The translations under genes and the position numbers were made by a program. Below are positions 60,714-64,000 of a stretch of DNA of 64,000 nucleotides, piece by piece. How positions within the stretch are numbered: position 1 is the stretch's first letter; each line of letters opens with the position of its first letter. A model generated the notes under the pieces. The model ran no database searches. It was not told where the DNA came from and saw only the letters and a list, made by a program, of their open reading frames with translations. The DNA is taken from positions 16,912,985-16,976,984 of the forward strand of contig CM035807.1 of the NCBI GenBank assembly GCA_020466095.1, in the 5' to 3' direction. The stretch is from Chlorops oryzae (taxonomy: Eukaryota; Arthropoda; Insecta; Diptera; Chloropidae).

Positions 60714-61456
60714 CATGGATTATTTTAAGGCGGCCGCTCTGGCCGCTCTAGCCACTCTTAATGTAAAATTGGCCACTCTAAATCACAGAATTGGACGCTC
60801 TTAAAATATAATTTCGTAATGAAAACTCGTCGGAAATATGACAAAAATTCTTTCTCTCTTTCTTACGGCAGCGTGAAGCGGTCAATAGCGATAAAAGTGG
60901 TACAAACGATTACTTTATAATCATCGATTATTAATCATCCCTTCGCTTGTTTTAACGATAGTATGTGTGAAAGCCGACTTTAGCCTAGGAATGCCAGTTG
61001 CGCAAATGCATCGAAATCGCACGTCATAAATTTGTTGGAATTTTTTGGTTTTTGGTCCATAACTCGAAAAATTTTCAAAAAACCCCCCCAAATATTTTTT
61101 GGATACTGTCTCAAAATTGATTAATCTACCACTCTTGCGAATATCAGAACTACCAGAGCATTATTTCTCTGGCTGCATCCCTGATTCAAGTTATGAAACG
61201 AAAAGACTGCAAAATGTACACATATTAGCGATCGAGACATTTGCTGTTGATGTACATTAGTTTTAAGTAATAAAACTTTTTAAAACAGAATGTTTTGTTT
61301 ATGTTTCTTTTTCTTTTTAGTCAACGACACATTTATGTTCCTTATTTTTATTAAAATAAAATACCGTTTAAGTATGTACAAAATTTATGAAAAAAAAATG
61401 CATTAAAACCTATATTAAAAAAGGTCCGCTCTTAATTTTTCTTAAAATAATCTATG
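60714..61456. mobile_element. TIR element (743 bp) with 8-bp duplication inside the satellite, hAT- or P-type
   Basis: The ends CATGGATTATTTTAAG and CTTAAAATAATCTATG are inverted over 16 bases with one mismatch. CAACCAAC flanks both sides (60706-60713 and 61457-61464), and removing the element plus one octamer restores the satellite junction exactly. At the left end five GGCCGCTCT-like motifs occur in tandem (GGCCGCTCT twice, AGCCACTCT, GGCCACTCT, GGACGCTCT) and one near the right end (GGTCCGCTCT). These look like subterminal transposase-binding repeats. The 8-bp duplication fits hAT or P elements. It has no transposase. Confidence 0.8.
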
Positions 61457-64000
61457 CAACCAACCATATATGTCTGAATTACACAAAAAAGGAAGAATGG
61501 CGGTAGTCCTTCCTTACATTAAAACCCCCTTTTTTTTAATTTTATCGAGAAAAACTATTTATAAAAAAGCGATTTAATTAAAATCCTATTAAAATCAGTT
61601 CGAATATGCTAAAAGTTTTATTTTAAAGCATCGAAACATTTACTGGAAGTCAAATGCTTTCATTCAAAAAAAAATTATTTTAAACTTTCAAATGACATGA
61701 TAAAAACATTTAAATACAAAAGCCTTTTTGCATTGTTCAATTTTTTAAACAAATTTTTGTTTTAAACTTTGAATTTTTATAGCTTCAGAGCTGAAAGGCC
61801 CTGTAATCAGCTTATAAATTAACATTGAATGAACATTAAATGTTAAAAGTAAGTAATCCACACCAAACAACCAACCAACCATATATGTCTGAATTACACA
61901 AAAAAGGAAGAATGGCGGTAGTCCTTCCTTACATTAAAACCCCCTTTTTTTAATTTTATCGAGAAAAACTATTTATAAAAAAGCGATTTAATTAAAATCC
62001 TATTAAAATCAGTTCGAATATGCTAAAAGTTTTATTTTAAAGCATCGAAACATTTACTGGAAGTCAAATGATTTCATTCAAAAAAAAATTATTTTAAACT
62101 TTCAAATGACATGATAAAAACATTTAAATACAAAAGCCTTTTTGCATTGTTCAATTTTTTTAAACAAATTTTTGTTTTAAACTTTGAATTTTTATAGCTT
62201 CAGAGCTGAAAGGCCCTGTAATCAGCTTATAAATTAACATTGAATGAACATTAAATGTTAAAAGTAAGTAATCCACACCAAACAACCAACCAACCATATA
62301 TGTCTGAATTACACAAAAAAGGAAGAATGGCGGTAGTCCTTCCTTACATTAAAACCCCCTTTTTTTTAAATATTATCGAGAAAAACTATTTATAAAAAAG
62401 CGATTTAATTAAAATCCTATTAAAATCAGTTCAAATATGCTAAAAGTTTTATTTTAAAGCATCGAAACATTTACTGGAAGTCAAATGATTTCATTCAAAA
62501 AAAAATTATTTTAAACTTTCAAATGACATGATAAAAACATTTAAATACAAAAGCCTTTTTGCATTGTTCAATTTTTTAAACAAATTTTTGTTTTAAACTT
62601 TGAATTTTTATAGCTTCAGAGCTGAAAGGCCCTGTAATCAGCTTATAAATTAACATTGAATGAACATTAAATGTTAAAAGTAAGTAATCCACACCAAACA
62701 ACCAACCAACCATATATGTCTGAATTACACAAAAAAGGAAGAATGGCGGTAGTCCTTCCTTACATTAAAACCCCCTTTTTTTTAAATATTATCGAGAAAA
62801 ACTATTTATAAAAAAGCGATTTAATTAAAATCCTATTAAAATCAGTTCAAATATGCTAAAAGTTTTATTTTAAAGCATCGAAACATTTACTGGAAGTCAA
62901 ATGATTTCATTCAAAAAAAAATTATTTTAAACTTTCAAATGACATGATAAAAACATTTAAATACAAAAGCCTTTTTGCATTGTTCAATTTTTTAAACAAA
63001 TTTTTGTTTTAAACTTTGAATTTTTATAGCTTCAGAGCTGAAAGGCCCTGTAATCAGCTTATAAATTAACATTGAATGAACATTAAATGTTAAAAGTAAG
63101 TAATCCACACCAAACAACCAACCAACCATATATGTCTGAATTACACAAAAAAGGAAGAATGGCGGTAGTCCTTCCTTACATTAAAACCCCCTTTTTTTAA
63201 ATATTATCGAGAAAAACTATTTATAAAAAAGCGATTTAATTAAAATCCTATTAAAATCAGTTCAAATATGCTAAAAGTTTTATTTTAAAGCATCGAAACA
63301 TTTACTGGAAGTCAAATGATTTCATTCAAAAAAAAATTATTTTAAACTTTCAAATGACATGATAAAAACATTTAAATACAAAAGCCTTTTTGCATTGTTC
63401 AATTTTTTAAACAAATTTTTGTTTTAAACTTTGAATTTTTATAGCTTCAGAGCTGAAAGGCCCTGTAATCAGCTTATAAATTAACATTGAATGAACATTA
63501 AATGTTAAAAGTAAGTAATCCACACCAAACAACCAACCAACCATATATGTCTGAATTACACAAAAAAGGAAGAATGGCGGTAGTCCTTCCTTACATTAAA
63601 ACCCCCTTTTTTTTAATTTTATCGAGAAAAACTATTTATAAAAAAGCGATTTAATTAAAATCCTATTAAAATCAGTTCGAATATGCTAAAAGTTTTATTT
63701 TAAAGCATCGAAACATTTACTGGAAGTCAAATGATTTCATTCAAAAAAAAATTATTTTAAACTTTCAAATGACATGATAAAAACATTTAAATACAAAAGC
63801 CTTTTTGCATTGTTCAATTTTTTAAACAAATTTTTGTTTTAAACTTTGAATTTTTATAGCTTCAGAGCTGAAAGGCCCTGTAATCAGCTTATAAATTAAC
63901 ATTGAATGAACATTAAATGTTAAGTAAGTAATCATCCACACCAAACAACCAACCAACCATATATGTCTGAATTACACAAAAAAGGAAGAATGGCGGTAGT

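Larger units (their letters stand above)
59068..64000 (+). repeat. 415-bp tandem satellite array, continuing beyond the window
   Basis: Each unit starts ATCCACACCAAACAACCAAC and runs 415-416 bp. Using ATATATGTCTG as a marker, units start at 59093, 61466, 61881, 62296, 62712, 63128, 63543 and 63959. The first is lengthened by a 1207-bp insertion, and the next junction (60715) by a 743-bp insertion. Units are nearly identical. Those at 62296, 62712 and 63128 share AAATATTATCGAG and CAGTTCAAATATG, marking a sub-block amplified together. The ATCCACACC...CCAACCAT segment is the 3' tail of the SINE just upstream. No credible protein is encoded. Each unit ends with AAAAGTAAGTAA, a sequence like a 5' splice site. 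Confidence 0.95.

Noticed and set aside
59068..64000. CRISPR-like array
   Set aside because: Units are direct 415-bp repeats without unique spacers, in eukaryotic DNA.

Overview
This window is non-coding, repeat-rich eukaryotic DNA, most likely from a higher (cyclorrhaphan/schizophoran) fly. The evidence is high AT content, CAA/CA/CATA microsatellites, a mellifera-subfamily mariner, a DINE-1/Helitron-like element with a (GACGGACA) core and GGGCGTGGC minisatellites, tRNA-derived SINEs, and many short hAT-, pogo- and Harbinger-like MITEs. No multi-exon host gene can be read. The only intact long protein is a mariner transposase (47058-48098, minus).

Layout. 1-6500: AT-rich sequence with microsatellites, a small hairpin MITE, a 125-bp tandem repeat and a CCCAGCCGG-ended element. 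6500-12400: two copies of one dispersed repeat, the second with its 3' tail expanded into a 1.4-kb array of 17-bp units. Between them lie a short candidate exon (8237-8330), a ~160-bp minisatellite and a TATA-type promoter candidate. 12400-24100: mostly unique AT-rich DNA with two possible small coding exons (13547-13632 and 14719-14934) and a three-level nest at 17.2-18.2 kb. 24100-37500: nested elements (a hAT MITE inside another MITE; a SINE and a CCCAGCCGG element inside a pogo-like MITE) and a mariner copy ruined by homopolymer-length indels. 37700-48320: Helitron-like remnants, a second ~160-bp minisatellite, and a family of hAT-type MITEs with CAGGGCTCGG ends. Two of those MITEs form an unusual composite with crossed target-site duplications at 46447-48317, and the intact mariner sits inside one of them. 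48300-58900: mostly unique DNA. It holds the best host-gene evidence: a spliced signal-peptide exon on the plus strand (54740-54929) and a promoter/first-exon candidate on the minus strand (57141-57347). 58900-64000: a SINE whose 3' tail begins a 415-bp satellite array running off the window. Its first unit carries a 1.2-kb Helitron-like insertion, and the next junction carries a 743-bp TIR element with an 8-bp target duplication.

The window is best seen as intronic or intergenic DNA built by successive transposon insertions. Several target duplications and empty sites can be read directly, so relative insertion orders can be reconstructed. The most unusual structure is the double MITE at 46447-48317, whose outer and inner duplications fit homologous integration of a MITE-bearing circle into a resident MITE.
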